A DNA stretch of 64,000 nt from an uncultured Bacteroidia bacterium (GCA_902785575.1 CACZZF010000011.1:1-64000); one strand, 5' to 3'; positions 1 to 9,302 are shown, numbered from the stretch's first letter. Numbers and translations are program-made. The notes: generated from the letters alone by a model not told the origin.

Positions 1-63
1 TTCAACATTAATGTGCCGCCGGAAATCCGTACTTTCCAAATGCGCCACGTGACAAATCCACCG

Positions 64-94
64 CAAATATAATAGCTTAAGGTGAAATTACAAA
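64..94 (-). promoter_or_regulatory. Leftward promoter, TTTG-N19-TATATTTG
   Basis: Read on the minus strand, TTTG (94-91) is followed after 19 bases by TATATTTG (71-64). This is a full match to the Bacteroidota sigma-ABfr consensus (TTTG, 19-21 bases, TAnnTTTG). It would start a transcript near position 58 for a gene beyond the left edge. Confidence 0.6.
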
Positions 95-278
95 AGAAAA
101 TCAAACAAATTTTGAATAAATATAGTTGAACAATAAACTAGTTTATATTCAACTAATTAAGCAAAGTAATTGAGTTTAAGTTAAGTCGCTTTTATGGCGG
201 TTTTAAAACCGATACTTATTCGTGTGAATTTTCCAAAAACATTTCATAAAACACGGGGTTTGGTAACTTTTTTAGAAA

Positions 279-332
279 TTTGTGACAAAACTCTGTCACA
301 AAAGGTGATTTTGTGACAAACCTTGTGACAAA
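279..332. repeat. Cluster of TGTGACA repeats (possible operators)
   Basis: TTGTGACAAA occurs at 280-289, 311-320 and 323-332, and its inverse TGTCACAAA at 294-302. The first two copies form a perfect 9-bp inverted repeat (279-287 with 294-302, loop 288-293). Each copy is itself a near-palindrome TTTGT(G/C)ACAAA. A partial copy, GTGACAAA, sits near position 50. The arrangement suggests binding sites for a dimeric regulator of the gene to the left; the protein is unknown. Confidence 0.55.
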
Positions 333-376
333 ACGCTCTTAAATGACCGGAAAACAGATTAAACGCCCAAAAAGCG

Positions 377-424
377 AAACTAGCCGAAATGACTCTTAGA
401 AGAGTTCATTTTCAGCTAGTTTTG
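377..424 (-). terminator. Probable mnmE terminator hairpin
   Basis: Imperfect inverted repeat with outer arms AAACTAGC (377-384) and GCTAGTTT (416-423) and inner arms GAAATGA and TCATTTTC, loop near 396-402. In the leftward mnmE direction it begins about 50 bases past the mnmE stop and is followed by a short T-rich stretch (CTTTTT) near 374-368. Confidence 0.55.
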
Positions 425-459
425 GCACAAAAATAACAGTTTTGCATAACTTGTAACTA

Positions 460-472
460 CTTGATTATCAAG
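460..472. repeat. 13-bp palindrome downstream of mnmE
   Basis: CTTGATTATCAAG; its 11-base core TTGATTATCAA is the core of the palindrome upstream of dnaA (13371-13387). Confidence 0.5.
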
Positions 473-475
473 CAT

Positions 476-1891
476 TTACTTGCCGATGCAAAACCTTCCG
501 AATATCTCTCCCAAGACCTCGTCCGGGGTGACTTCGCCGGTGATGGTGCCGAGGTAGTGGAGGGCTTCCCGGAGATCCTCGGCGATGAGGTCTGGAGTGA
601 GACCAGAGGAGAGGGAAGCGCGGGCCCTGGATAGTGCTGATCCAGTCTCGGAAAGTGCCTGAAAATGCCTCAAATTGGTCACTATAGTCTGGTCAGAATC
701 CAAAGTAATGTCTTTTTGAGTCGCTGAAAGAGCCTTCCTGAGAGAATCAAGCCCAAAACCAGTCTTTGCCGAAATGTAAAGCTTAATTACTTTATTATCA
801 GTAAATAAAACAGATTCGTTTAATAAACTAACATTTATGTTATCGCCTAAAATGTCAGCTTTATTAAGCAGAACTATCAACTTCTGGCTCGAAGGATCAA
901 TCTTGGAGACTATGCCAGAAATCGAAGCTTCATTTTCTTCCTCCGAAGCCGAGACATCAAGGACAGCTAGCACGACCGAAGCCTCTGAAAGCTTCTTGTA
1001 TGAGCGGGAAACTCCAATCTGTTCTACGGTGTCCGAGGCCTCGCGAAGTCCAGCGGTATCAATGAAACGGAAAAGAATCCCGTCAAGCACAAGAGTCTCC
1101 TCGACAGTGTCCCGGGTTGTGCCGGGGATGTCAGAAACTATGGCCCGTTCCTCTCCGAGAAGAGCGTTAAGTAACGTACTCTTCCCGGCGTTGACAGCAC
1201 CGACGATGGCGACGGGCACGCCGTTCTTTATGGCGTTGCCTTGGCGGAAAGAAGAAGCGAGGGAATTGACATGAGAAGTCGCCTCGTCCAGAAGGGCGGC
1301 CAGTTTCGGACGATCGGCGAACTCTACATCTTCCTCAGAGAAATCCAACTCAAGTTCGAGCAACGAAGCGACCTCCAGCAAACGTGACCGAATAACCTTC
1401 AACTCTGATGAAAACCCTCCTCGAAGTTGATTAATCGCCACCTTTAAAGAAGCTGAAGAAGAGGATGAAATAACGTCCGCTACTGCCTCAGCCTGAGCGA
1501 GATCCATTTTGCCATTAACAAAGGCACGCCGGGTGAATTCCCCTGGTGAAGCCATCCTGGCGCCTGCTGTGCAAAGAAGCCTCAATATCTCCGATGCGAC
1601 AAAAGACGAAGCGTGGCATGTGATCTCAGCAGAGTCTTCTCCAGTGTAAGAATGTGGCGCCTTGAACACGCTTACAAGGACCTCGTCAACCACCTCTTTC
1701 GACTCGTTGTAAACCACCCCGTATCTTATTCTTCCAGCAGGAGTTTCCTCGATTGACTTGGATTCGCACTTCACCACATCGCTTACGATTCGCAAGGCCT
1801 TAGGCCCACTCACTCTGAGCAATGTGACAGCACCTGTCCCCGGAACAGTCGCGGGAGCGGCGATAGTGTCATCGAAAAGGGAATAATCCAT
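476..1891 (-). CDS. mnmE: tRNA modification GTPase MnmE
   Basis: MnmE (TrmE) works with MnmG to install the carboxymethylaminomethyl group on wobble U34 of certain tRNAs. The 471-residue length is normal. Residues 1-120 are the TrmE N-terminal tetrahydrofolate-binding domain. A G domain is inserted in the helical domain: P-loop GAVNAGKS (231-238), switch TTRD (258-261), DTAG (278-281) and NKAD for guanine specificity. The protein ends with the hallmark C-terminal CIGK, the CxGK motif whose Cys is essential in the family. The ATG at 1891 gives the classical N-terminus that begins with a short Asp-rich segment and the sequence TIAAPAT. It is transcribed leftwards as a single gene from its own promoter and ends at the hairpin at 377-424. 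Confidence 0.97.
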   Translation of the reverse strand: MDYSLFDDTIAAPATVPGTGAVTLLRVSGPKALRIVSDVVKCESKSIEETPAGRIRYGVVYNESKEVVDEVLVSVFKAPHSYTGEDSAEITCHASSFVASEILRLLCTAGARMASPGEFTRRAFVNGKMDLAQAEAVADVISSSSSASLKVAINQLRGGFSSELKVIRSRLLEVASLLELELDFSEEDVEFADRPKLAALLDEATSHVNSLASSFRQGNAIKNGVPVAIVGAVNAGKSTLLNALLGEERAIVSDIPGTTRDTVEETLVLDGILFRFIDTAGLREASDTVEQIGVSRSYKKLSEASVVLAVLDVSASEEENEASISGIVSKIDPSSQKLIVLLNKADILGDNINVSLLNESVLFTDNKVIKLYISAKTGFGLDSLRKALSATQKDITLDSDQTIVTNLRHFQALSETGSALSRARASLSSGLTPDLIAEDLREALHYLGTITGEVTPDEVLGEIFGRFCIGK

Positions 1892-1909
1892 ATCTTTAAA
1901 AATCTGATG

Positions 1910-1941
1910 CGAATTTACTTAAAAATGCGTACATTTGCCAA
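1910..1941 (-). promoter_or_regulatory. Probable mnmE promoter
   Basis: On the minus strand TTGG (1941-1938), 20 bases, then TAAATTCG (1917-1910), one mismatch from TAnnTTTG. The predicted start lies about 13 bases upstream of the mnmE ATG. Confidence 0.4.
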
Positions 1942-2027
1942 GATAAATGAACGTCCCCATGTCCCGACAGAACAGATTACCACTGACCATCGAGGCGCCT
2001 AAAAGCGCGAACGGGATTGTTCGCCAC

Positions 2028-2079
2028 TTTATTTGTATCGCCGGCCATTTCATTTCAATTTGAGATGGTCGTTTTTTTT
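2028..2079 (+). promoter_or_regulatory. carA leader: weak -7 box plus terminator-like hairpin
   Basis: TTTATTTG at 2028-2035 is one base off the -7 consensus and would start transcription near 2042. Directly after it, GGCCATTTCA (2043-2052) can pair with TGAGATGGTC (2061-2070) through 10 pairs, two of them G-U, around an 8-base loop. The next bases are GTTTTTTTT (2071-2079). That is an intrinsic-terminator shape 11 bases before the carA ATG, so it could act as an attenuator or end an upstream transcript. Confidence 0.45.
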
Positions 2080-2090
2080 GAACTGAGCAT

Positions 2091-3167
2091 ATGAAAGAAA
2101 GAAAAGGAGCGACGCTGAGACTGGAGAACGGAATGGAATTCCATGGCTTCTCCTTCGGCTATGAGGGCCCGACCGACGGCGAGGTGGTTTTCTCCACTGC
2201 CATGGTAGGCTATCCCGAAAGCCTCACTGACCCGTCATATTCCGGGCAGATCCTGACTGTGACATACCCGTTGATAGGTAATTATGGCGTTCCTCAGGAG
2301 GGGCCTGACGAGAGAGGAATCTCCAGGAATTTCGAATCCGAGAGGATTTGGGTCAGGGGACTTGTGATCAGCGACTATTCTTTCGACTACAGCCACTGGG
2401 ACGCTGTCAAGAGCTTGGACGAATGGCTCAAGGAGCAGAAGATTCCCGGAATATTCGGGATCGACACCAGGGCTGTGACTCAGATCCTAAGGGAGCGTGG
2501 CTCGATGCTCGGTATGATCGTGCCTGACGGTGTGGCCAAGGATTTCCCTGTCGACGATCCGAACCTGGCCAATCAAATCGCTATTGTAAGCTGCAGGGAA
2601 CCAATCGTTTACGGTGATGGCCCCAAGACGGTTGCGATGGTGGATTGCGGAGTAAAGCACAACATCCTCCGCTGCTTCATGGAAAGGGGAGTGAAGGTCA
2701 TCCGTGTCCCGTGGGACTATGATTTCAATACCATTGAATATGACGGCCTGTTCATTTCCAACGGCCCCGGCAACCCTCAGTTCTGCAATATCACGGTGGC
2801 TAATCTCAGGAAGGCCATGGAAGGCGACAAGCCCATTTTCGGAATCTGCATGGGTAACCAGTTGCTGGCCAGGGCAGGAGGAGCCAATACATATAAGCTT
2901 AAATATGGCCACCGCAGCCACAACCAACCCGTGAGGATGGTCGGCACGAACCGCTGCTTCATCACGTCCCAGAACCATGGTTTCGCTGTAGACGACAAGA
3001 CCCTCGGCAAAGACTGGGAACCGTGGTTCGTGAATATGAACGACGGCACCAACGAGGGCATTCGCCATAAGAGCAAACCTTTCTGCTCCGTCCAGTTCCA
3101 CCCGGAGGCCTCTAGCGGCCCCACCGACACCAATTTCCTGTTCGATGAATTCATTGGAAAGTTATGA
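2091..3167 (+). CDS. carA: Carbamoyl-phosphate synthase small (glutaminase) chain
   Basis: CarA hydrolyses glutamine and channels ammonia to CarB for carbamoyl phosphate, feeding pyrimidine and arginine synthesis. The 358 residues match the family. Residues 1-150 form the CarA-specific N-terminal domain, seen in TDPSYSGQI and GIDTRAVT. The rest is a class I glutamine amidotransferase: nucleophile Cys253 in GICMGNQ, and His337 and Glu339 in FHPEA. GNQ replaces the more common GHQ. ATG at 2091 is the first in-frame start after the leader hairpin. The stop overlaps the carB ATG by 4 bases (ATGA), so the two subunits are translationally coupled. Confidence 0.97.
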   Translation: MKERKGATLRLENGMEFHGFSFGYEGPTDGEVVFSTAMVGYPESLTDPSYSGQILTVTYPLIGNYGVPQEGPDERGISRNFESERIWVRGLVISDYSFDYSHWDAVKSLDEWLKEQKIPGIFGIDTRAVTQILRERGSMLGMIVPDGVAKDFPVDDPNLANQIAIVSCREPIVYGDGPKTVAMVDCGVKHNILRCFMERGVKVIRVPWDYDFNTIEYDGLFISNGPGNPQFCNITVANLRKAMEGDKPIFGICMGNQLLARAGGANTYKLKYGHRSHNQPVRMVGTNRCFITSQNHGFAVDDKTLGKDWEPWFVNMNDGTNEGIRHKSKPFCSVQFHPEASSGPTDTNFLFDEFIGKL

Positions 3168-6100
3168 GAAACACTGATATAAAGAAAGTTCTGATCCTCG
3201 GTTCCGGTGCCCTCAAGATCGGGCAGGCCGGAGAGTTCGACTATTCCGGATCGCAAGCCCTGAAGGCTTTGCGTGAGGAGGGAATCGAGACCGTTTTGAT
3301 CAATCCGAATATCGCCACCGTCCAGACTTCCGAAGGAGTCGCCGACAGGATTTATTTCCTTCCGGTTACCCCGTTCTTCGTTGAGAGAGTGATCGCCAAA
3401 GAGCGTCCTCAAGGGATACTCCTTTCCTTTGGCGGGCAGACGGCCCTCAATTGCGGCGTGGAACTGTATGAGAACGGCATTTTGGAGAAATATAATGTCA
3501 CTGTTCTCGGAACACCCGTCCAAGCAATTATGGACACGGAGGACCGCGATTTGTTCATCAAAAAGCTTGATGAGATCGGTGTCAAGACCATCAAATCGCA
3601 GCCTGCTTCCAGTATTGAGGAAGCCCGCCATGCCGCTAAAGAATTAGGTTTTCCGCTGATTATCAGGGCGGCATACGCCCTTGGAGGCCTTGGCTCGGGA
3701 TTCTGCGACAACGAGGAGCAACTTGAGGAGATTTGCGAGAAAGCCTTCTCATTCTCCCCGCAGGTCCTTGTCGAAAAGTCCTTGAAAGGATGGAAAGAGA
3801 TTGAATATGAGGTGGTTCGTGACCGTTATGACAACTGCGTCACGGTCTGTAACATGGAGAACTTCGATCCTCTTGGGATCCACACCGGTGAGAGTATCGT
3901 GGTGGCTCCGTCCCAGACCCTCTCCAATAATGATTATTATTTCCTGCGTGAGCTCTCCATAAGGATTGTCAGGCATATTGGCATAGTAGGCGAGTGCAAC
4001 GTGCAGTTCGCTTACGACCCCGACGCCATGGACTACCGTGTGATTGAGGTCAACGCCCGTCTGAGCCGTTCCTCAGCTCTCGCCTCCAAGGCGACCGGAT
4101 ATCCGCTCGCCTTCGTGGCAGCCAAACTGGGTTTGGGCTATGGCCTTTTCGATCTGAAGAACTCTGTCACAAAGACTACGCCTGCCTTCTTCGAGCCGGC
4201 GCTGGACTATATTGTCTGTAAGATTCCCCGCTGGGATCTCAGCAAGTTCCATGGCGTATCCCGTAAGATCGGTTCCTCTATGAAATCCGTCGGTGAGGTC
4301 ATGGCTATCGGCCGCAGTTTCGAGGAAGCTATCCAGAAGGGACTCAGGATGATAGGGCAGGGCGCCCATGGATTCGTGGGCAACAAAGAGCTTCAGGTTT
4401 CCGACCTTGAGACAGCCCTTCGAGAGCCGACTGACAACCGTATATTCGTCATTTCCAAGGCTATGAGGGCAGGTTGGTCTGTCGACCAGATCCACGATCT
4501 CACTAAGATTGACAAGTGGTTCCTCGGCAAACTCGCCAACATAGTCAAGACCTATGAGGATATGCATTCCTACGACAGGATCGAGGATATGCCTGACGGT
4601 CTTCTCCGCTTGGCTAAGCAGGAAGGCTTCTCCGACTTCCAGATCCAGCGTGCTGTATGGAAGGATGGTGGGAGCCCGGCGTCCAACATGGACAAGGTCC
4701 GTGAATATCGTAAATCCAAGGGAATTATTCCGGTGGTGAAGCAGATAGACACCCTCGCCGCCGAGTTCCCGGCATTGACGAATTACCTCTACCTGACATA
4801 TAACGGAACCAAGAGCGACATCGATTTTGAGCAGGATGGCAAATCCGTGATAGTCCTTGGCTCAGGAGCCTACAGGATCGGTTCCTCGGTCGAGTTCGAC
4901 TGGTGTTCGGTCACCTGTCTGAAGACCATCCAGGGGCAAGGCTACAGGGGAGTCCTGATCAACTATAATCCCGAGACTGTCTCGACGGACTATGACGAGT
5001 GTGACCGCCTCTATTTCGACGAGTTGACCTTCGAGAGGGTAATGGACATATTCGAGCTTGAGACTCCTCACGGAGTGGTTGTGTCGGTTGGAGGACAGAT
5101 TCCTAACAACTTGGCTCTCAGGCTTCATAATCATGGCGTGCCGATCCTCGGCACTAGCGCGAAGAGCATCGACAAGGCTGAGGACCGCCACAAGTTCTCC
5201 AGCATCGTCGACGCCCTTGGTGTTGACCAGCCCGAGTGGAAGGAGCTCACCACGATGGAGGATGTGGAGGATTTCATCCGGACTGTCGGTTTCCCCGTCC
5301 TGGTGCGTCCTTCTTATGTCCTCTCAGGTGCGGCGATGAATGTCTGCCATGATGAGAAGAAGCTCAGGCACTTCCTTTCTCTTGCCTCAGAGGTGTCTCA
5401 GGAGCATCCCGTTGTCATCAGCAAGTTCTACCAGCGAGCGAAGGAAATCGAGTTCGACGCGGTCGCCGACGAAGGAGAAATCATCGCCTACGCAATCTCA
5501 GAGCATATTGAATATGCCGGAGTCCATTCCGGTGACGCCACAATCCAATTCCCGCCTCAGAAATTGTATGTCGAGACTGTGAGGCGTATCAAGAAGATCG
5601 CCAGGGCAATCGCTGGTTCACTGAAGATCTCCGGACCGTTCAATATCCAGTTCCTCGCTAAGGAGAACGCTATTAAGGTTATCGAGTGTAACTTGCGGGC
5701 TTCCAGGAGTTTCCCCTTCGTTTCGAAGGTCCTTAAGATCGATTTCATCGAACTGGCCACCAAGGTTATGCTCGGGCTTCATCCCGCCGCGCCGCAGAAA
5801 AGCGCTTTCGACCTTGATTATGTCGGCGTCAAATCCTCGCAGTTCAGTTTCGCCCGTCTTGAAGAGGCTGATCCTATGCTCGGAGTCGACATGAGCTCAA
5901 CCGGAGAGGTCGGTTGCCTGGGAGATGATCTCAACGAGGCGATCCTCAAGTCTGTTCTTTCTGTCGGGCAGCGGATCCCGGAGAAGCGCATCCTTCTCTC
6001 CACCGGTGATCCGCTTCAGAAGGCCGATATGTTAGGAGCGTGCAAACTTCTTGTCGACAAGGGTTACGAGCTCTTCGCCACAGCCGGTACGTACAAGTAT

Positions 6101-6403
6101 CTGGTTGAGAATAGTGTGCCTTCCACAAAGGTCCTCTGGCCCAGCGAGTGCGATAATCCTAACTTCAAGGGTCGCTTTAAGCCAGCCGTGGAAATGATTC
6201 AAAATAAGGAGATTGATATGGTTATTAATATTCCTAAAGACTTTAGCGAGCTGGAGCTTTCCAATGGCTACAAAATAAGAAGGGCGGCCATTGATTTCAA
6301 TGTTCCGCTCTTCACTAACGCACGTTTGGCGACAGCCTTCATACGCTCCTTCTGCAATACCTCGCTTGACGAGATTCAGATCAAATCCTGGGATCAGTAT
6401 TAA
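3164..6403 (+). CDS. carB: Carbamoyl-phosphate synthase large chain
   Basis: CarB makes carbamoyl phosphate from bicarbonate, ammonia and two ATP. The 1079 residues are full length. Two homologous ATP-grasp halves are visible: the first opens with VLILGSGALKIGQAGEFDYS near residue 10, the second with VIVLGSGAYRIGSSVEFDW near residue 565. Each has its own carboxylate and metal segment (EVNARLSRSSALAS; ECNLRASRSFPFVSKV). The last 140 residues are the MGS-like allosteric domain, with the helix start LLSTGD and the FATAGTYKYL loop. It forms a two-gene operon with carA. Its 3' end overlaps the convergent glycosyltransferase gene by 4 bases, leaving no room for an intrinsic terminator. Confidence 0.97.
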   Translation: MRNTDIKKVLILGSGALKIGQAGEFDYSGSQALKALREEGIETVLINPNIATVQTSEGVADRIYFLPVTPFFVERVIAKERPQGILLSFGGQTALNCGVELYENGILEKYNVTVLGTPVQAIMDTEDRDLFIKKLDEIGVKTIKSQPASSIEEARHAAKELGFPLIIRAAYALGGLGSGFCDNEEQLEEICEKAFSFSPQVLVEKSLKGWKEIEYEVVRDRYDNCVTVCNMENFDPLGIHTGESIVVAPSQTLSNNDYYFLRELSIRIVRHIGIVGECNVQFAYDPDAMDYRVIEVNARLSRSSALASKATGYPLAFVAAKLGLGYGLFDLKNSVTKTTPAFFEPALDYIVCKIPRWDLSKFHGVSRKIGSSMKSVGEVMAIGRSFEEAIQKGLRMIGQGAHGFVGNKELQVSDLETALREPTDNRIFVISKAMRAGWSVDQIHDLTKIDKWFLGKLANIVKTYEDMHSYDRIEDMPDGLLRLAKQEGFSDFQIQRAVWKDGGSPASNMDKVREYRKSKGIIPVVKQIDTLAAEFPALTNYLYLTYNGTKSDIDFEQDGKSVIVLGSGAYRIGSSVEFDWCSVTCLKTIQGQGYRGVLINYNPETVSTDYDECDRLYFDELTFERVMDIFELETPHGVVVSVGGQIPNNLALRLHNHGVPILGTSAKSIDKAEDRHKFSSIVDALGVDQPEWKELTTMEDVEDFIRTVGFPVLVRPSYVLSGAAMNVCHDEKKLRHFLSLASEVSQEHPVVISKFYQRAKEIEFDAVADEGEIIAYAISEHIEYAGVHSGDATIQFPPQKLYVETVRRIKKIARAIAGSLKISGPFNIQFLAKENAIKVIECNLRASRSFPFVSKVLKIDFIELATKVMLGLHPAAPQKSAFDLDYVGVKSSQFSFARLEEADPMLGVDMSSTGEVGCLGDDLNEAILKSVLSVGQRIPEKRILLSTGDPLQKADMLGACKLLVDKGYELFATAGTYKYLVENSVPSTKVLWPSECDNPNFKGRFKPAVEMIQNKEIDMVINIPKDFSELELSNGYKIRRAAIDFNVPLFTNARLATAFIRSFCNTSLDEIQIKSWDQY

Positions 6404-7362
6404 TTCTTCTTTTCCCTAGCTGCCAACCTGAGTTTGAGTTCCGTGACGTATTTGAATATATGATAATCCGCCACGGAGCATCTCTTGTCTCTTAGGAAAA
6501 ACATACGGTCGTCATGGGTAGGGTGGTCATAATACACATCACCCTTTTTATCCTTCTCCTTGTGCTCCAAGAAGGATTTGAGCGTATAATGATTAATCTG
6601 GATCGGAATCTGCCTCGCTTTCCGGTTTGGATACCAGTCAATATATGTTGTGCGGCCGAAAACATCCACAGGCGGAATCGCTTTGCCTTTAGAAACAGTC
6701 CAAAGGTGATGGAACATGGACTTGTTCCTTGGAGAGTCAAACAGATAATCGAAGTTGGAATTGAAAAAACACTTTCCTTTCGTGTATAGTTTTTCGGACG
6801 CTACCACAAAATCTTCAGTAACAAGACGTTTCGTGTCTCTCTCAATCAAACCGCCAGAGCCGAATAACCTCCAGTAAACCAGTACGGCGGGTCTGTTGGA
6901 AAAACGGTCCAGGAAAGTCACCAATGATTCTTCCGCAACCGGTACCAGAAACTCATCCACATCAATAAAACCGATCCAGTCACTCTCGCCTTGAAAACGT
7001 CTTATGCAATCTTCGTAACCCTTCACTTGAGCGTGCTCTTCCGGCCATGGGATCAACGTGATCAAACCTTCGTCCAAATAACTCTCGATGACACTCTTAT
7101 ATCCATCGGAAGAATTATTGTCATACATATAAAAATGGTCAACGCCGACCATCAAGTGATATTCTATCCATTCCCGAAGATAGGGCGCCTCGTCCTTGAA
7201 CATGATGCAAAGAGAAATGTGATGCTTTCTCTTCGCATCTCTTTTAGGCTTATCAGTCTTGATAAGCCATGAATAGTACATGTTCCTGAAAAATGAGGCC
7301 AAATAGCCCCTTGGACTCATTTTAACAGGCTTGAAAAAAGTGAATGTATTATTCTCTTTCAC
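6400..7362 (-). CDS. Glycosyltransferase family 92-like (DUF23) protein
   Basis: A 320-residue cytoplasmic-type protein with the GT-A fold signatures of the GT92/DUF23 group: ISLCIMFKDEAPYLREWIEY near residues 50-70, FYMYDNNSSDG, and the metal-binding IGFIDVDEFL. These enzymes transfer a sugar from a nucleotide sugar, in bacteria often to cell-surface glycans; the donor and acceptor cannot be read here. There is no signal peptide or clear membrane helix. The longest frame starts with GTG at 7362; an ATG at 7320 (MSPRG) is an alternative. It lies 5 bases behind rho on the same strand and probably shares its transcript. Its neighbours do not form a polysaccharide cluster. Confidence 0.8.
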   Translation of the reverse strand: MKENNTFTFFKPVKMSPRGYLASFFRNMYYSWLIKTDKPKRDAKRKHHISLCIMFKDEAPYLREWIEYHLMVGVDHFYMYDNNSSDGYKSVIESYLDEGLITLIPWPEEHAQVKGYEDCIRRFQGESDWIGFIDVDEFLVPVAEESLVTFLDRFSNRPAVLVYWRLFGSGGLIERDTKRLVTEDFVVASEKLYTKGKCFFNSNFDYLFDSPRNKSMFHHLWTVSKGKAIPPVDVFGRTTYIDWYPNRKARQIPIQINHYTLKSFLEHKEKDKKGDVYYDHPTHDDRMFFLRDKRCSVADYHIFKYVTELKLRLAAREKKN

Positions 7363-7367
7363 AGGGA

Positions 7368-9302
7368 TTAATACGAATCGTAGAATTTGGCGTCACGTGG
7401 CGAGACCTTATTCATATTGTCCAGGAGCATCTCGTTGGTCTTGTACTCATCCATCAACTGAAGCATGAAATTCATCGCCTCGGTGGGATTCATGTCGGCC
7501 AGGAGCTTGCGCAGGATCCAGATTCTGTTGGCCACATCCTTACTGTAAAGCAAGTCGTCACGCCTGGTGCTGGAAAGAACGACATTCACCGCGGGGAATA
7601 TACGCCTGTTGGCTAGGGTCCTGTCGAGCTGGAGCTCCATATTACCGGTGCCCTTGAACTCCTCGAAGATCACATCATCCATCTTTGATCCGGTCTCGGT
7701 CAACGCTGTGGCGAGGATCGTGAGTGAACCGCCACCCTCGATATTACGGGCGGCACCGAAGAATCTCTTCGGTTTCTGGAGGGCGTTGGCATCGACACCA
7801 CCGGTCAAAACCTTACCAGAGGCGGGTTGGACGGTGTTGTAAGCCCTGGCGAGCCTTGTGATGGAGTCAAGCAATATGACCACGTCATGTCCGCACTCGA
7901 CAAGACGGCGAGCTTTCTCAAGAACCATGTTGGCCACCTTCACATGCCTCTCGGCAGGCTCATCGAATGTGGAAGCCACAACCTCTGCCTTTACACTGCG
8001 GCTCATATCCGTGACCTCCTCAGGACGCTCGTCAATCAGGAGAACTATCTCGTAAACTTCCGGATGGTTGTCAGCGATCGCGTTAGCTATCGATTTGAGA
8101 AGCATAGTCTTACCGGTTTTCGGCTGGGAGACGATGAGACCCCTCTGACCCTTGCCGATAGGAGTGAACATGTCAACGATCCTGCATGAGACATCACTCT
8201 GATGTCCATGGCCAAGGAGGTTGAACTTCTCGTCGGGGAAGAGGGGAGTCAGGAAGTCGAACGGCACACGGTCGCGGATATAATCCGGAGTCCGGCCATT
8301 GATGTATTTGATCCTCACGAGAGGGAAATACTTGTCACCTTCTTTCGGGGGACGGATCTCGCCCGTGACCGTATCTCCAGACTTCAACGCGTTGCTCTTG
8401 ATTTGGTTCTGGCTGACGTAAATGTCGTCAGGAGAGTTCAGGTAATTATAGTCGGACGAACGCAGGAAACCATACCCGTCAGGCATTATCTCGAGAACAC
8501 CAGTCGCCTCAACAGTGCCCTCGAACTCAATCACAGGAGCCTTGGGTTTCTGGTTGTTTTGATTATTCTGATTATTCTGGTTGTTCTGGTTGTTCTGATT
8601 CTGTTGATTCGGCTGGTTCGGCTGGTTCTGCCCGCCTTGCTTTCCTTGGAACTTGTTCTTCTTCCTTTGGAAATTGTCATGATCGGCTTGGGCGGCGGGA
8701 TCGTCTTTCAGATCGTCGAATAGCTGATGTATAAACACTTTTCCGTCGACAGGTTTTGGAGTCTCAGTCTCGGGAACGGCTTTCTGTTCGGGTTCCGGCT
8801 TAGCCTCATTTGGCTGTTGGACAGCGGTTTGAGTGTCCTGCTGGGCCTGTTTGTTTTTCGGCTTGCGTCCTCTCTTAGACGAGGTCTTTTCAGCCTGGGG
8901 AGCGACGGGGGCAGCATCGGGAACGATTTCAACAGTCTCGGCAGGTTTGGCCTCAGCCTCTGCTGGAGCAGTTTGCTGGGCGCTCTTCGGCTTCCTACCA
9001 CGCTTTGCCTTCGGTTTCTCCTCGGCCTTGGTCTCGACCTCCTGCTGGGGTTTATCCTCTTGTTTGGGAGCTTCAGGAGCGACCTCCTTCTTTGGCTGCG
9101 GTTCTGTTTTCTTTGGCCTGCCTCTTTTGGTCTTCGGCCTTTCGAACGGTTCCAACGCCGCGGCGTTGGCTTGCGCGTCCAATATTTCGTACGAGAGATC
9201 CTCGTCCGTCATTTTCTTCGTTACTTTAATCTGCAATTCCTGAGCCGCGCTTTCAAGCTGCTCTCTGCTCATCTGTGTGAGTTCGAATAAACTGTATGGC
9301 AT
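7368..9302 (-). CDS. rho: Transcription termination factor Rho with long disordered insert
   Basis: Rho is the hexameric RNA helicase that ends transcription of untranslated RNA. The protein has 644 residues against about 420 in E. coli. Residues 1-48 are the Rho N-terminal helical domain. Residues about 50-256 are a low-complexity, presumably disordered segment with three basic motifs, KRGRPKK (59-65) and KRGRKPK (100-106, 143-149), many Pro, Glu and Lys, and an Asn/Gln repeat (225-251). Then come the RNA-binding cold-shock-like fold (258-335) and the RecA-type motor: Walker A QPKTGKT (393-399), Walker [17 protein letters not shown], and the [20 protein letters not shown] loop. ATG at 9302 fits the family N-terminus. 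In Bacteroides thetaiotaomicron the equivalent disordered region drives Rho phase separation. Confidence 0.97.
   Translation of the reverse strand: MPYSLFELTQMSREQLESAAQELQIKVTKKMTDEDLSYEILDAQANAAALEPFERPKTKRGRPKKTEPQPKKEVAPEAPKQEDKPQQEVETKAEEKPKAKRGRKPKSAQQTAPAEAEAKPAETVEIVPDAAPVAPQAEKTSSKRGRKPKNKQAQQDTQTAVQQPNEAKPEPEQKAVPETETPKPVDGKVFIHQLFDDLKDDPAAQADHDNFQRKKNKFQGKQGGQNQPNQPNQQNQNNQNNQNNQNNQNNQKPKAPVIEFEGTVEATGVLEIMPDGYGFLRSSDYNYLNSPDDIYVSQNQIKSNALKSGDTVTGEIRPPKEGDKYFPLVRIKYINGRTPDYIRDRVPFDFLTPLFPDEKFNLLGHGHQSDVSCRIVDMFTPIGKGQRGLIVSQPKTGKTMLLKSIANAIADNHPEVYEIVLLIDERPEEVTDMSRSVKAEVVASTFDEPAERHVKVANMVLEKARRLVECGHDVVILLDSITRLARAYNTVQPASGKVLTGGVDANALQKPKRFFGAARNIEGGGSLTILATALTETGSKMDDVIFEEFKGTGNMELQLDRTLANRRIFPAVNVVLSSTRRDDLLYSKDVANRIWILRKLLADMNPTEAMNFMLQLMDEYKTNEMLLDNMNKVSPRDAKFYDSY
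8549..8630. repeat. 9-bp tandem repeat inside rho
   Basis: A run of 9-bp units of the type ATTATTCTG or TTGTTCTGG on the plus strand encodes Asn-Asn-Gln repeats in Rho. Several neighbouring units are identical or differ by one or two bases, so replication slippage by whole 9-bp units would change the repeat number without shifting the frame. Confidence 0.7.

Larger units (their letters stand above)
1..475. other. A+T-rich intergenic region left of mnmE
   Basis: No convincing coding frame is visible. It holds a leftward promoter (64-94), a cluster of TTTGT(G/C)ACAAA pseudo-palindromes (279-332), a hairpin that probably terminates mnmE (377-424), and a 13-bp palindrome CTTGATTATCAAG (460-472). 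An ATG on the minus strand at positions 8-6 could open a gene leaving the window, but only two codons are visible, so nothing is called. Confidence 0.7.

Noticed and set aside
294..302. Canonical Crp site at 282-299
   Set aside because: TGTGA and TCACA halves are present but with 10 bases between them instead of 6.
8549..8630. CRISPR or short satellite in the rho region
   Set aside because: The repeat is 9 bp, in frame and codes for Asn/Gln; there are no spacers.
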